Assembly (NCBI RefSeq): GCF_000379445.1
Contig: NZ_KB902245.1
Span: 1 to 64,000 of the forward strand
Length of the DNA stretch: 64,000 bases
DNA from: Fangia hongkongensis FSC776 = DSM 21703
GTDB taxonomy: Bacteria > Pseudomonadota > Gammaproteobacteria > Francisellales > Francisellaceae
Direction: 5' to 3'
Below the pieces are notes generated by a model. That model saw only the letters and a list, made by a program, of their open reading frames with translations, ran no database searches and was not told the DNA's origin. Shown here piece after piece: positions 24,858 through 33,620 of this stretch (positions are counted from its first letter, which is position 1; every line of letters begins with the position of its first letter). The translations under genes were made by a program, and so were the position numbers.

Positions 24858-25060
24858 AGGCATTAAGAGAGGGATGTATGTATCTACAAAAAAATAACAA
24901 AAAGAACAACAACGACAACAAAATTAGATCACATATGGTCAATTATATTTTTCTGATTCCTCGTGCGCGTATTAGTTGTTGTTACTTCTTGTTATATTCT
25001 TGTTATATCTTGTTACCGAGAAAAAAAGTCAATAATAATAAGGGTTTGATTGCGATTAGC

Positions 25061-25257
25061 GCATACACTTATGTTCATGTTTGCATACACTTATGTTCAT
25101 TAATGCATACGTCTATGTTCATCAATGCATACACTTATGTTCTCTTATGCATACAGTTATGTTCAAAAATGCATACACTTATGTTCTTGCGTATAAATAA
25201 AGGCTTTCAATTATGCAAAAATAGCTGGATTATCCATAAATGCATACAGTTATGTTC
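25061..25257 (+). other. replication origin: seven iterons and a DnaA-box-like site
   Basis: The 18-bp unit GCATACACTTATGTTCAT and close variants start at 25061, 25083, 25105, 25127, 25149 and 25171, an exact 22-bp period equal to two helical turns. A seventh copy is at 25242. TTATCCATA at 25230-25238 differs from a DnaA box by one base and lies between the sixth and seventh copies. AT-rich DNA lies on both sides; upstream (24980-25015) CTTGTTATAT-like words recur. The rep gene follows 140 bp downstream, as in iteron-regulated plasmids. Confidence 0.9.
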
Positions 25258-25394
25258 TATTTTTTATCACTACTGTATGAAAATAATATATATTTTATGC
25301 GTTTATAGTGATTCAGCTTGTAAAACCCTGATTAATTGCATAATGTATCTAGTGATATTATGCAAAATTAGCTTTAATGAGAAGGTTAAAAGCT

Positions 25395-26780
25395 ATGGTT
25401 CAAATTAAAAAAGTAGCTGTTTTGCCATTGGAACTTATCAAAGGCAAGATGGGTTCAAAAGTTAAAAATACCGATGCAGTCGATTACGACCCTTGGAATA
25501 TTAACGAGTTTAGATTCATGCTAGGTGTTATTGCTAAGATAAACCCTAATGATGGCAATTTAGTTAGAAAGGCACATCAAGTCTCATCAATTTGCAGTGA
25601 TATTAGAGAATTATACAAAAATAAAAATAACTTAAGTATAAGTGATAAATCAGAAGCTATAAGATCGAAGAAAAATGAAATTATAAATATACCTAAAGAG
25701 CCTATAGTTATTGGTAAAGAAGATTATTTGGATATGATCAAGGCTACCAAGTCAAATCAAAAAAAATCGACATTGCGTGAGTTAGCGATAGCCATGAATT
25801 CAAAAGTTATTGACATCGATGCACAGATAAAAGGGTATGAAGATGAAGGATTTACCCTAACTCAAATATTTCATGACACATCATATGATCCAAGTACAGA
25901 AGAATTAACAGTTTATATCTCTAATTTTATGTATCCATATATTGTTGATTTGAAAAGGTATGCTTCATTAGAAATTGAAAAAATAAAAACAATCAACAAT
26001 GTTAAGACAGCTAGATTATATGCACTATGTCGTATTTATTTTTATAATCTAGATATTAATGGAAAAACAGATTTTAATGTATATTTAAGTGAGTTAAGAG
26101 AAATATTATGTGAACCAAACACATATGAGGAATATAGGTCATTTAATCAATTTGTACTTAGCCGGACAATTAAAGCGATAAATAAGAACTCAAATTTGGA
26201 ATTTACAGTTGAAACGAAGGGTGTTCGAGATGGTTCAAGGAAAGTTAATGTAATTAACTTTACACTGACATTACGAGTCAATACTACTAAACAAAAGGCT
26301 AAAAAATTGGAATTCCCCAGTGAAAAAGATTTAGAACAGTTTTACCAAGATGATGAGTTAAAACAAAAGTTAATTAAAACCTTTAATTTTAAGGAAAATG
26401 AAATTGACAAACTCATTGAAAAATATGGAGTTGAGCCACTGTGGGAAAAATACGATTATTATCATTATGTAAAGCTCAAAAAAGGTAATGATATAAAAAA
26501 TCCTGTCGCGTGGTATATCAATGCAATTATTAACAACTACAGCACTGCTGAAATGACAGAAAACACTGACAGTAAAAGCAATATACTTAATCAAAAAACT
26601 AATGAGCTTAAAGAGAAATTGCACAAATTGAAACTTGAGCATGATAGCTTAAAAAAAGATATTAAGTCTCCAGTATGTGAATATAATTCAGCTCTTAAAG
26701 AGCAGTATGAAAATGAGCTTAAAAATATACAAACTATGATTAAAAAAGTTAAAAAACAAATGGATGAGACTCAAGTTTAA
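25395..26780 (+). CDS. plasmid replication initiator, Rep_3 family
   Basis: 461 residues from the ATG at 25395, which has GAAGG nine bases upstream; an in-frame ATG at 25377 has none. Two winged-helix regions are expected. The second contains MYPYIVDLKRYASLEIEKI, then TARLYALCRIYFY and a YLSELREIL block, the typical Rep_3 series of helices that read the iteron. The C-terminal 120 residues are Lys-rich and coiled. It should bind the iterons just upstream, start replication, and limit copy number. About 100-150 residues longer than common RepE/RepA proteins. Confidence 0.88.
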   Translation: MVQIKKVAVLPLELIKGKMGSKVKNTDAVDYDPWNINEFRFMLGVIAKINPNDGNLVRKAHQVSSICSDIRELYKNKNNLSISDKSEAIRSKKNEIINIPKEPIVIGKEDYLDMIKATKSNQKKSTLRELAIAMNSKVIDIDAQIKGYEDEGFTLTQIFHDTSYDPSTEELTVYISNFMYPYIVDLKRYASLEIEKIKTINNVKTARLYALCRIYFYNLDINGKTDFNVYLSELREILCEPNTYEEYRSFNQFVLSRTIKAINKNSNLEFTVETKGVRDGSRKVNVINFTLTLRVNTTKQKAKKLEFPSEKDLEQFYQDDELKQKLIKTFNFKENEIDKLIEKYGVEPLWEKYDYYHYVKLKKGNDIKNPVAWYINAIINNYSTAEMTENTDSKSNILNQKTNELKEKLHKLKLEHDSLKKDIKSPVCEYNSALKEQYENELKNIQTMIKKVKKQMDETQV

Positions 26781-26803
26781 TGTATTTATAAAATATGATG
26801 CTT

Positions 26804-27040
26804 TTAATCGCCCAAAAGCTCTTTAACTGTCTTAATTTTTTCATTATCCGCCTTTTCAGCCAATTCAACTAAAAACGCCATTTGATCATCATTGAGGGTT
26901 GATAGTTTTTTGTCTAAAACAACCCGTTTTTTATGAGCAATTTGGTCTTTTTTTTCTTTAATTTTAACGTTGATTATCTTGCGCTTATTTTCAAGGTCTT
27001 GTAGTTCTTCTTCAAGTTTAGATAGAGTTTTAGTTGCCAT
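26804..27040 (-). CDS. small coiled-coil protein
   Basis: 78 residues, highly charged, with a continuous coiled coil (MATKTLSKLEEELQDLENKR through about residue 45), then a helical end with LVELAEKADNEKIKTVKELL. Unrecognised; small proteins of this kind often accompany plasmid replication genes. The first 30 residues are repeated in a truncated copy at 27411-27503. Convergent with rep; the 23 bp between their ends show no clear terminator. Confidence 0.6.
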   Translation of the reverse strand: MATKTLSKLEEELQDLENKRKIINVKIKEKKDQIAHKKRVVLDKKLSTLNDDQMAFLVELAEKADNEKIKTVKELLGD

Positions 27041-27097
27041 TATTTTTCCTTTTACACATTGGTTAATTTATATATATTTGAAGTATCGTTGATCATT

Positions 27098-27367
27098 TCA
27101 ATTTGGTATTGGGCAAGATAGAATATATTTATAATCTGCATCAAGCTGAGTGTCTGAAAAAATCAAATCATGCACTGCAAAATCACATGTAGTTTGATGA
27201 ATAGTTGTTGTAATAGATTTAGCACCTTCTATTAATGCTGGCACATCTATATATGGATTTGTTGGATTGATTTTATACATAAATTCTATGGCACCTAAAA
27301 AGACAAAAATACATATTACCAACATTCCAAGTGTTTCTGCCGTATTAAATTGATTATTTTCTCTCAT
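27098..27367 (-). CDS. hypothetical single-pass membrane protein
   Basis: 89 residues with one membrane helix (LGMLVICIFVFLGAIEFMY, about 13-31) and an extracytoplasmic tail that has two cysteines (QTTCDFAV, ILSCPIP). No family recognised. An AAGGAAA lies upstream of the ATG at a rather long distance, so the evidence is moderate. Confidence 0.5.
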   Translation of the reverse strand: MRENNQFNTAETLGMLVICIFVFLGAIEFMYKINPTNPYIDVPALIEGAKSITTTIHQTTCDFAVHDLIFSDTQLDADYKYILSCPIPN

Positions 27368-27410
27368 TTAATGTTTTTTCCTTTCCCTTGCGCTTAAGCT
27401 ACTTGCTTAT

Positions 27411-27503
27411 TTATTTAATTTTCATTTTAACATTAAGTGATTTACGTTTTTTCTCTAAATCCTCTAATTCTATTTCGAGCTTAATTAAGGTTTTTGTTGC
27501 CAT
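27411..27503 (-). pseudogene. truncated copy of the coiled-coil gene at 26804-27040
   Basis: The minus-strand frame from 27503 encodes 30 residues starting MATKTLIKLEIELEDLEKKR and ending in a stop after NVKMKIK. It matches the first 30 residues of the gene at 26804-27040 at about 20 positions. The reading stops just where the longer protein continues. It begins 20 bp after the yoeB stop, so it may still be translated as a peptide. Most simply, it is the remains of a local duplication. Confidence 0.6.
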
Positions 27504-27522
27504 TTTAATGTTGCCTTTTTCG

Positions 27523-27777
27523 TCAATAATGAAATCTACATTGTGCTATTAAAATATTATCACCATCTACTTTATAAACCAAACGATTTACTGAATCAAT
27601 ACGCCTTGACCACCATCCTTGCCATTGATGTTTTAAAGGCTCAGGTTTACCAATTCCAGTAAATGGTTCTCGCATAATTTCTTTTATAAGTTTATTAATG
27701 TTTTTAGCGGTTTTTTTGTTGGTATCTTGCCAATATAAATACTGAGACCAAGCTTTTTCATGCCAACATAAAATCAC
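27523..27777 (-). CDS. yoeB: YoeB toxin, ribosome-dependent mRNA endonuclease
   Basis: 84 residues, the same length as E. coli YoeB. Conserved blocks are WSQYLYWQDT, GIGKPEPLKH, WSRRIDSVNRLVYKV and the catalytic end CRFHY. YoeB enters the ribosomal A site and cuts mRNA when its antitoxin is degraded. It overlaps the antitoxin gene by 4 bp, in the usual antitoxin-toxin order. Together they act as a plasmid addiction module. All key residues appear intact. Confidence 0.95.
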   Translation of the reverse strand: MILCWHEKAWSQYLYWQDTNKKTAKNINKLIKEIMREPFTGIGKPEPLKHQWQGWWSRRIDSVNRLVYKVDGDNILIAQCRFHY

Positions 27778-28028
27778 TCGATAATGTCCTTTTTAACAAT
27801 GTTTTTCATATTATCTAAATCATTGATTGCCATTGATAACTCCGCTGCATTATTTGCTGAACTCATTAAATAGGCAGTTTCAGCGTAAGCATTAAAATCA
27901 GATAATGACATTAAAACTGCGTCTTCTCCACGTTCACGAGTAATTAGTAATGGCGCATGATCTTCACTTACTTTATTCAACATGCGTGTGAATTTTTGTC
28001 GACATTCAGAATAGGTTATTTTTTGCAT
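27774..28028 (-). CDS. yefM: YefM antitoxin, Phd/YefM family
   Basis: 84 residues from the ATG at 28026-28028 (MQKITYSECRQKFTRMLNKV). Conserved blocks are EDHAPLLITR, AVLMSLSDFNAY, ETAYLMSS and the end KKDIIE. The frame is open to 28109, but family comparison places the start here. The N-terminal half binds its own promoter; the C-terminal half wraps YoeB. The promoter region (28029-28171) is shared with the divergent gene at 28172. Confidence 0.93.
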   Translation of the reverse strand: MQKITYSECRQKFTRMLNKVSEDHAPLLITRERGEDAVLMSLSDFNAYAETAYLMSSANNAAELSMAINDLDNMKNIVKKDIIE

Positions 28029-28171
28029 TACTTTTAACCTCTTTTTTAAATTATTAATTTCAATTTGATTGTACAATGTATTGACTTTAATGTCAAATTG
28101 TGATTTCATTTAATATGAAGTAAAGTAAGTGCTAAACTGGCAACAAAACTTACCATTAGGGAGTGAGAATA

Positions 28172-28795
28172 ATGGAACAGTTCGACTTAAATAAGCTGTA
28201 CTATGACAAAAATGGCGTCAAACTCTATGGTCATGATATGTTGCGTCTGGCGATTAATAAGTTATTTTTTAGGCAAAGGACTTTGGCGTTGAAAGTATTT
28301 ACTTGGGTTTTCATTATATCTTCCTTTGTATTTTACCAATATGCTTTTCTTGAAACATATCAATATACGGATAACCTTCCATTTGTAGTAACAGTGCTGG
28401 TTGATATTATTTCATTTATATGTGCTCCTTTAGCAGCAATATATGCTGTATTTTTTTTATTAATTCATGGAATAAGTTATTTAATTTTTACTGGTACCGA
28501 TGAATTTAGAAAAAGATCAAATGGACTATCTACTTACAAAAAATCTTTTCGTAAAATGACGCCATATGAAAGAGATAGTTTAATTAATATAGCGAAAGAA
28601 ACTATTATGAATACGCCTAGTATTCGCAAAGATTTTCAGCGCCAGTTTAATAAGCTCTCTGCTCTTAATAACTCACTCAACCAGTCGGCTCATAACGTTT
28701 CACAAACAACCACATATATGGCGTACACCGGACAACAACAAGTGTATACTGGTTTTGATACCATTAACTGCTCTAACAATAATAATAAGCGCTAA
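28172..28795 (+). CDS. two-pass membrane protein of unknown function
   Basis: 207 residues from the ATG at 28172, with AGGGAG eight bases upstream. Two membrane helices (about 38-58 and 75-108) are preceded by an N-terminal domain beginning MEQFDLNKLYYDKNGVKLYG and followed by a cytoplasmic, Asn/Gln/Ser-rich tail. No family recognised. It stands alone on the plus strand between the toxin-antitoxin pair and the dotA operon; exclusion or immunity is possible but not shown. Confidence 0.55.
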   Translation: MEQFDLNKLYYDKNGVKLYGHDMLRLAINKLFFRQRTLALKVFTWVFIISSFVFYQYAFLETYQYTDNLPFVVTVLVDIISFICAPLAAIYAVFFLLIHGISYLIFTGTDEFRKRSNGLSTYKKSFRKMTPYERDSLINIAKETIMNTPSIRKDFQRQFNKLSALNNSLNQSAHNVSQTTTYMAYTGQQQVYTGFDTINCSNNNNKR

Positions 28796-28841
28796 TTCCT
28801 TCATATCACATTTGATATATTGGTAAAGATTCTCATATTAG

Positions 28842-29558
28842 TTACCTAAAAATATATTTCCCATTTAACAGTCCTTTAGGTGCTAAATTAATAGCATTTA
28901 ACGCTTCATATTTTTTTGATTGACCTAGTTTGATCAATCTGTAGCTACTATTCATATTAATGCTTTTGAATACCTCATTTAAAATCTTATTCATGATTGT
29001 TAAATGATGCTCATGAGCTTGATATGAAAATATTTCAATCTCTTGCATTAAATGAATAGACTTTTTCCACAAATCAAGCGCATTGTCTAGTGAGTCTCCT
29101 ACAACTTCAAGCTCACCGCCATATTTGATCACCTCTGCTAGATTATCCATAATTACAAATATCAATCGCCATAATTCTTGATACGCAACATCGATACTTT
29201 GATCAATTTTTTTTGTGATCACCTCGCTGCTACTACATTCTAGACGTTTTGTGTAATTTGATCTCCAAAATAAGTCATCTTGACCCGCAGTAATTACATC
29301 ATACAATGTCTCAATGTTTTCAAGCTGCATATTATTTTCATATCTAATATCATCACTTGTCACCAAAGACCTCTTAACTGTCTCTTTTTCATAAAAATGA
29401 AATTCTCCAGATTCCCAAATCAACCTTACTGTTGCGGGAAAATTATAAGCTGTTTCTTTATCTTTGAAGTATCCAAATATGATTTTAAAAGCATTTCCCT
29501 CATCATCATTCCAAATGCTTTGTGATTGATAAAATGTATTATCATCTAATTTATTCAT
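28842..29558 (-). CDS. hypothetical cytoplasmic protein downstream of dotA
   Basis: 238 residues, no signal or membrane segment. The first 70 residues are strand-rich (SIWNDDEGNAFKIIFGYFKD), the rest is helical (LWRLIFVIMDNLAEVIKYGG). AAGGGGT precedes the ATG. It is last in the minus-strand tra block, separated from dotA by 93 bp. No family recognised. Confidence 0.55.
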   Translation of the reverse strand: MNKLDDNTFYQSQSIWNDDEGNAFKIIFGYFKDKETAYNFPATVRLIWESGEFHFYEKETVKRSLVTSDDIRYENNMQLENIETLYDVITAGQDDLFWRSNYTKRLECSSSEVITKKIDQSIDVAYQELWRLIFVIMDNLAEVIKYGGELEVVGDSLDNALDLWKKSIHLMQEIEIFSYQAHEHHLTIMNKILNEVFKSINMNSSYRLIKLGQSKKYEALNAINLAPKGLLNGKYIFR

Positions 29559-29651
29559 GTCAAACTACCCCTTAAAATATTGATTAATTCCTGACATTCA
29601 TATCTAGCTAAAATAAACTACTATTGGCTATGAATACCTATAGTGATTTCT

Positions 29652-32210
29652 TTAAAAGTTATAAGAATCTCCCGATTTTACATTTGCGTTTTTGATCACC
29701 GCATTAGTTAAGTCACTTTGTGACTGCCCATTTACTTTTACATTAGCATTACTGCCGTAAGAAGTAGGTGTGTTTGCTTTAGCTTCTTCTTTTTTATCTG
29801 ACCATGCTTTTGCAGCATTATGTGCCCCACGACTAAATGTACCAGTAAACCCAACACCACCACCTGAGCCACCCATACCCATTCCTCCGCCACCGGACAT
29901 TGAGGTAAAATCAGCAGGAGAGCCAAAGGCAGATACATCCCCAAATCCAGATCCCATCCATTGCAAAATCTTATCCGGAATAATAAAGGCGACATTGTAA
30001 GTGATCATTGTAAACTTTAAGAGTCCAGCAGTGTAAATCCCTATTAAAAATAATGAGGTTAAAAAAGTAGAAGTCGTCAACAAACTACTCCCCCAAAAAA
30101 ACAGAATATTCCATATCATGAGCGCTATAGGTGATAATACAAAAGCTGCAACCAATCCCACAATAAATAAAAATGGTCGCAAGAATAAAGCTGATATCAT
30201 CATAATAGTGCGGATTAATCGCCCTGATATAAAGGTTTGATCTTCAACCACCCATAAAGCCGTACTCAATGGAATCGCAATATACGCTTCTATCAGCATA
30301 ATAAAATACGATAATAACAATACACCCCAGATAATTAATGGCATAAACGGCAGCATTATTAATAAGCTACAAGCTAACGCCCACAGCATATAAGCTCCAT
30401 TTAGTAGATAATTTGATATCAGATGTAGCAAGCCAGCAGTGCCTTGAGTGACCATTGCACTTCCAATAAATCCAGCAATTGTTTTACCAGCACCGTCTAA
30501 TACTGATGCAACCATTTCAATAGTAAACCCTAAACCAAAAAAGGTTGAACTATATGCAAATAATGAAGACCCAAGTCTAGAGGCAGTGTCAAAGATGGAT
30601 TGTTGGCTGGTATACTGAACAATATTATTAAGTTGCTTATCTCCTATTCCCTGCTGGTATAACTGTGAATTTGTAGCCTCTGATAGTTTATTCTTAAGTA
30701 TTTTTCCTAACCAATTATCAACCGTATCAAATGAGCACCCAGAAGCACTGCATATTGAACTAAACTCTGCTGACGCATCTTGCTGCAAACCACCACTTGC
30801 AGATGATTGAACTGCCAATTGTGCATTAATATTATCACTCATCACCTTTAAGTTACGCGCCATCGTATCGTAATAACTTTGAGGCACACAGTACTTATCC
30901 CCAAAGAAATAATTTAACAGCGCAAAGCTTGATTTATCTGAGCATACAGGAATGGTTTTAGCAGACATTGAATTATTAAAGGCGCTCGAGTTTTGAATAA
31001 AAGAGGACTGCGTATCTGCAAGTAACTTCCACCATAGTACAGCCAATCCCCATCCGGACTCATCAATAAATGCCTTCATTTTGCTGTCACTTACCACATT
31101 CACATTGATATCATTTGGAATAGATTTGACTTCATTGATATAATTTTGAACTGCATTCAAATATCGATCTCTTATCTCTGCAATAGCATCTTGTGCTGTA
31201 GTGTCATCATTACTTTCCATATTAATATTATTTTCACTGACAACCTGCATAAGCTGCGCTGCCGGTGCAAGGTTGTTCACTAAATTAATAATTGCTCTTT
31301 TTAAGTCATCACTTTGTCTTTGTGATATTTGATCAAATACAGTTGTGCCTGACTTTTCCTCTGGGAATATCAGTGTGCCACACACATCAGAAGTTGCTTG
31401 AGAGAATCCCTGCCCAATAAAGTTTGTATTAACTTTAGGGGAGAACATCACCTTACTTAATCGTGAATAATCAGAGACATTTAAACTCATCTGTGTGGTT
31501 TTATATAATATTTCGTTGGTATCGCTTAGCCCATAAGCAATATCCAAGTTTGACTTAACTGGTACAATTTTACCGTCTTTGTAGACATCGGCTAATTGCT
31601 GATTATTTTCTTCTGAGTGTGCTTGCACACCAAAAGAGCAAACTTCTGCACTAAATATCTGTGATGCGATCTTACTGGCATTGACATCAGTATTGGCAAG
31701 CTCAGGCGGTTTGAGCATTTCACTGATTGTACTTTTATAAACCATATTACCAAACGCATCACCCCATAAAGGCACTTTAATACCGCCTACATTCTGCATC
31801 AATGAACCACTGGGTGAAGCTGGAAATAATATCATAATGACAACACCCAGCATTAAAAACATGGTGAGTTGGCTTTTCCCTTGCATACTTGGATCTTCTG
31901 CAACGCGATAAAAGTTAAGCGCCTTAATCACAACAATAATGACAGCAAGGATCATCCCAGCCCAACACGCCCACCACCCTAGATGTGTGATGATATTGTA
32001 CATTTCGGCGGCGTTATCACTTCCGCCACCATAATAAGTGATGAAATTACCAAAAATCAGCTTAATCACATCATAAACAAATCCATGATTTTCAAATAAC
32101 TGTGACCAATCAGGTGTCTCAGCATAGGCGCCACTAAAACTGAAAACCATCAATATGAAAGTGGTAGTAGTAACCCATATCAAACGTCTTATTTTTCCAA
32201 ATAATTTCAT
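29652..32210 (-). CDS. DotA/TraY-like polytopic inner-membrane protein
   Basis: 852 residues. A signal peptide (LIWVTTTTFILMVFSFSGAYA) is followed by two membrane segments with HLGWWACWAGMILAVIIVV and the block LFPASPSGSLMQN, then a large periplasmic domain (about 150-540). A cluster of five or six membrane segments follows, and a Gly-rich tail (SGGGGMGMGGSGGGVG). This is the plan of DotA/TraY, required for channel function. It is followed only by one unknown gene and is preceded by the Mrr-like nuclease gene. Confidence 0.87.
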   Translation of the reverse strand: MKLFGKIRRLIWVTTTTFILMVFSFSGAYAETPDWSQLFENHGFVYDVIKLIFGNFITYYGGGSDNAAEMYNIITHLGWWACWAGMILAVIIVVIKALNFYRVAEDPSMQGKSQLTMFLMLGVVIMILFPASPSGSLMQNVGGIKVPLWGDAFGNMVYKSTISEMLKPPELANTDVNASKIASQIFSAEVCSFGVQAHSEENNQQLADVYKDGKIVPVKSNLDIAYGLSDTNEILYKTTQMSLNVSDYSRLSKVMFSPKVNTNFIGQGFSQATSDVCGTLIFPEEKSGTTVFDQISQRQSDDLKRAIINLVNNLAPAAQLMQVVSENNINMESNDDTTAQDAIAEIRDRYLNAVQNYINEVKSIPNDINVNVVSDSKMKAFIDESGWGLAVLWWKLLADTQSSFIQNSSAFNNSMSAKTIPVCSDKSSFALLNYFFGDKYCVPQSYYDTMARNLKVMSDNINAQLAVQSSASGGLQQDASAEFSSICSASGCSFDTVDNWLGKILKNKLSEATNSQLYQQGIGDKQLNNIVQYTSQQSIFDTASRLGSSLFAYSSTFFGLGFTIEMVASVLDGAGKTIAGFIGSAMVTQGTAGLLHLISNYLLNGAYMLWALACSLLIMLPFMPLIIWGVLLLSYFIMLIEAYIAIPLSTALWVVEDQTFISGRLIRTIMMISALFLRPFLFIVGLVAAFVLSPIALMIWNILFFWGSSLLTTSTFLTSLFLIGIYTAGLLKFTMITYNVAFIIPDKILQWMGSGFGDVSAFGSPADFTSMSGGGGMGMGGSGGGVGFTGTFSRGAHNAAKAWSDKKEEAKANTPTSYGSNANVKVNGQSQSDLTNAVIKNANVKSGDSYNF

Positions 32211-32223
32211 TTCCCCTCCCCCT

Positions 32224-32820
32224 TTACTTTACCAATGCATAGCAAATTAACTGGTGCAATTTTTCCCCACTGATCAATTGCAACTTGTGTTTGTATTGCC
32301 CTAAATGCAAATAAGATTTTCCGCCTGTTTTTCCGGTATGAATAAAGAGACCTCCAGCACAATTCATTTGAGACATCACGCGCTTAAAATCATTGATGTG
32401 TTCGGGGTTGATATGACTCTGATAGCGTTTTGCTTGAATAAGCCACCATTTACCACCATTATAGACATTTGTATTTTCTCCAAGTGCTACCATCCCATCA
32501 ACCCCACCATCTCCGGTGTATCTATTATTTCGTTTTATCTTGAATCCTCGCACGGCAAAACAGTACAGTAGCAACTCTTCAAAGACTAAAGGATCAACTT
32601 TGCGAATGTAATTATAAAATTGAGGCATAGAGGCTCTAAATTCTTCTTTGTTTAATAGGCACATAATTTTTCGCGCTTGTCGTATATTTGTGCTGTGAGT
32701 GCTTTTTCTTACCACAAAATTCAACCATGCATTTTCAACAGCCTTTGCAATAAATCGTTTGAGAGAATGGGTAGATGGAGATGATGGTTTTTTTGTTAGT
32801 ATTTCATCAATCGCAATCAT
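32224..32820 (-). CDS. Mrr-type restriction endonuclease-fold protein in the tra operon
   Basis: 198 residues from the ATG at 32818-32820, which has TGGAGG eight bases upstream and overlaps the previous stop (TGATG). The C-terminal half has the Mrr-cat pattern: GFKIKRNNRYTGDGGVDGMV with D108, then WWLIQAKRYQ with Q129-x-K131, plus EELLLYCFAVRGF before it. Such enzymes cut DNA, often modified DNA. The N-terminal 70 residues are helical and unfamiliar. No methyltransferase lies nearby. Its place between dotA and a membrane protein gene suggests a role in transfer or in competition after entry, which is inference. Confidence 0.75.
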   Translation of the reverse strand: MIAIDEILTKKPSSPSTHSLKRFIAKAVENAWLNFVVRKSTHSTNIRQARKIMCLLNKEEFRASMPQFYNYIRKVDPLVFEELLLYCFAVRGFKIKRNNRYTGDGGVDGMVALGENTNVYNGGKWWLIQAKRYQSHINPEHINDFKRVMSQMNCAGGLFIHTGKTGGKSYLHLGQYKHKLQLISGEKLHQLICYALVK

Positions 32821-33617
32821 CACATAAACCTCCAAGTCATAAGCTTCCATACAAACTCAAACACTTTTGTACGCTTTTTGTATTTGGCTTCATATCTTGC
32901 GCGTAAAGCGATCAAGGCAATAAAATACATAATGCCAATAAAGATATACCCCATGCTTTGACCATAAAGATTGAAATACCAAAGATAGGGATATGGGATG
33001 AAAAGAAACAATGCCGTAAGCCAAGTGTACATGCGCGTGAGCTTTTGTGATTGCTCATCCGTAAATCGATCTAAAAAAGCTTGATCTTTTTTGTAATCGG
33101 GTAAGCTAAATAATGGCTTAACCGATTTCATATCTTTGGCAACATGAGAAGAGATACTTGTGGGTTTATAGGCGACTCTTGCGACCTTTTTACTGATAGA
33201 TTTAATATCTTTAAATAGATAGAGTGTCGATAAATTTAAAGCCGTTGCTAGTTTGCTTTTTTTCTTTTTGCTTTGCTGTAAATCATCTGTCTTTTGGTTA
33301 CTACATTGATGTTTTTTAATTAACCTTGTAGCAATCGTATAATAACAATCCCCTGTATTGCTATTGAAATAACCGTGTAAAATAACTCTCGGCTTATCTT
33401 CCAAAATAACTGGATAAAAACTACTGATATAATGCGGAATATTCAGTGTCTTTTTATCTTCATTTTTTCTCTGATATGTGACCTGAATACTTTGCCCTTT
33501 TTCAGGCGCGTCAATATATCGTATCGTTTCAATGGTAATATTGGCAACACAGTCAAAAGACACAGGATTTTCGTAAATATTCCACTTAATTTCAGTGAGA
33601 TGATCAGACATAAACAA
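32820..33617 (-). CDS. two-pass membrane protein of the tra operon
   Basis: 265 residues. A strand-rich N-terminal domain (about 1-100) comes first, then a basic segment (QSKKKKSKLATALNL), a helical linker, and two membrane helices near the end (about 193-210 and 218-240). No family recognised; its position within the T4BSS genes suggests a structural or accessory role. It is coupled to the nuclease gene downstream through TGATG. Confidence 0.55.
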   Translation of the reverse strand: MFMSDHLTEIKWNIYENPVSFDCVANITIETIRYIDAPEKGQSIQVTYQRKNEDKKTLNIPHYISSFYPVILEDKPRVILHGYFNSNTGDCYYTIATRLIKKHQCSNQKTDDLQQSKKKKSKLATALNLSTLYLFKDIKSISKKVARVAYKPTSISSHVAKDMKSVKPLFSLPDYKKDQAFLDRFTDEQSQKLTRMYTWLTALFLFIPYPYLWYFNLYGQSMGYIFIGIMYFIALIALRARYEAKYKKRTKVFEFVWKLMTWRFM

Positions 33618-33620
33618 CCC

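Noticed and set aside
24812-25408. Long plus-strand open frame across the origin
   Set aside because: It translates the iterons into repeated HTYV/CIHLCS-like peptides and overlaps the previous gene; it is an artefact of the repeat.
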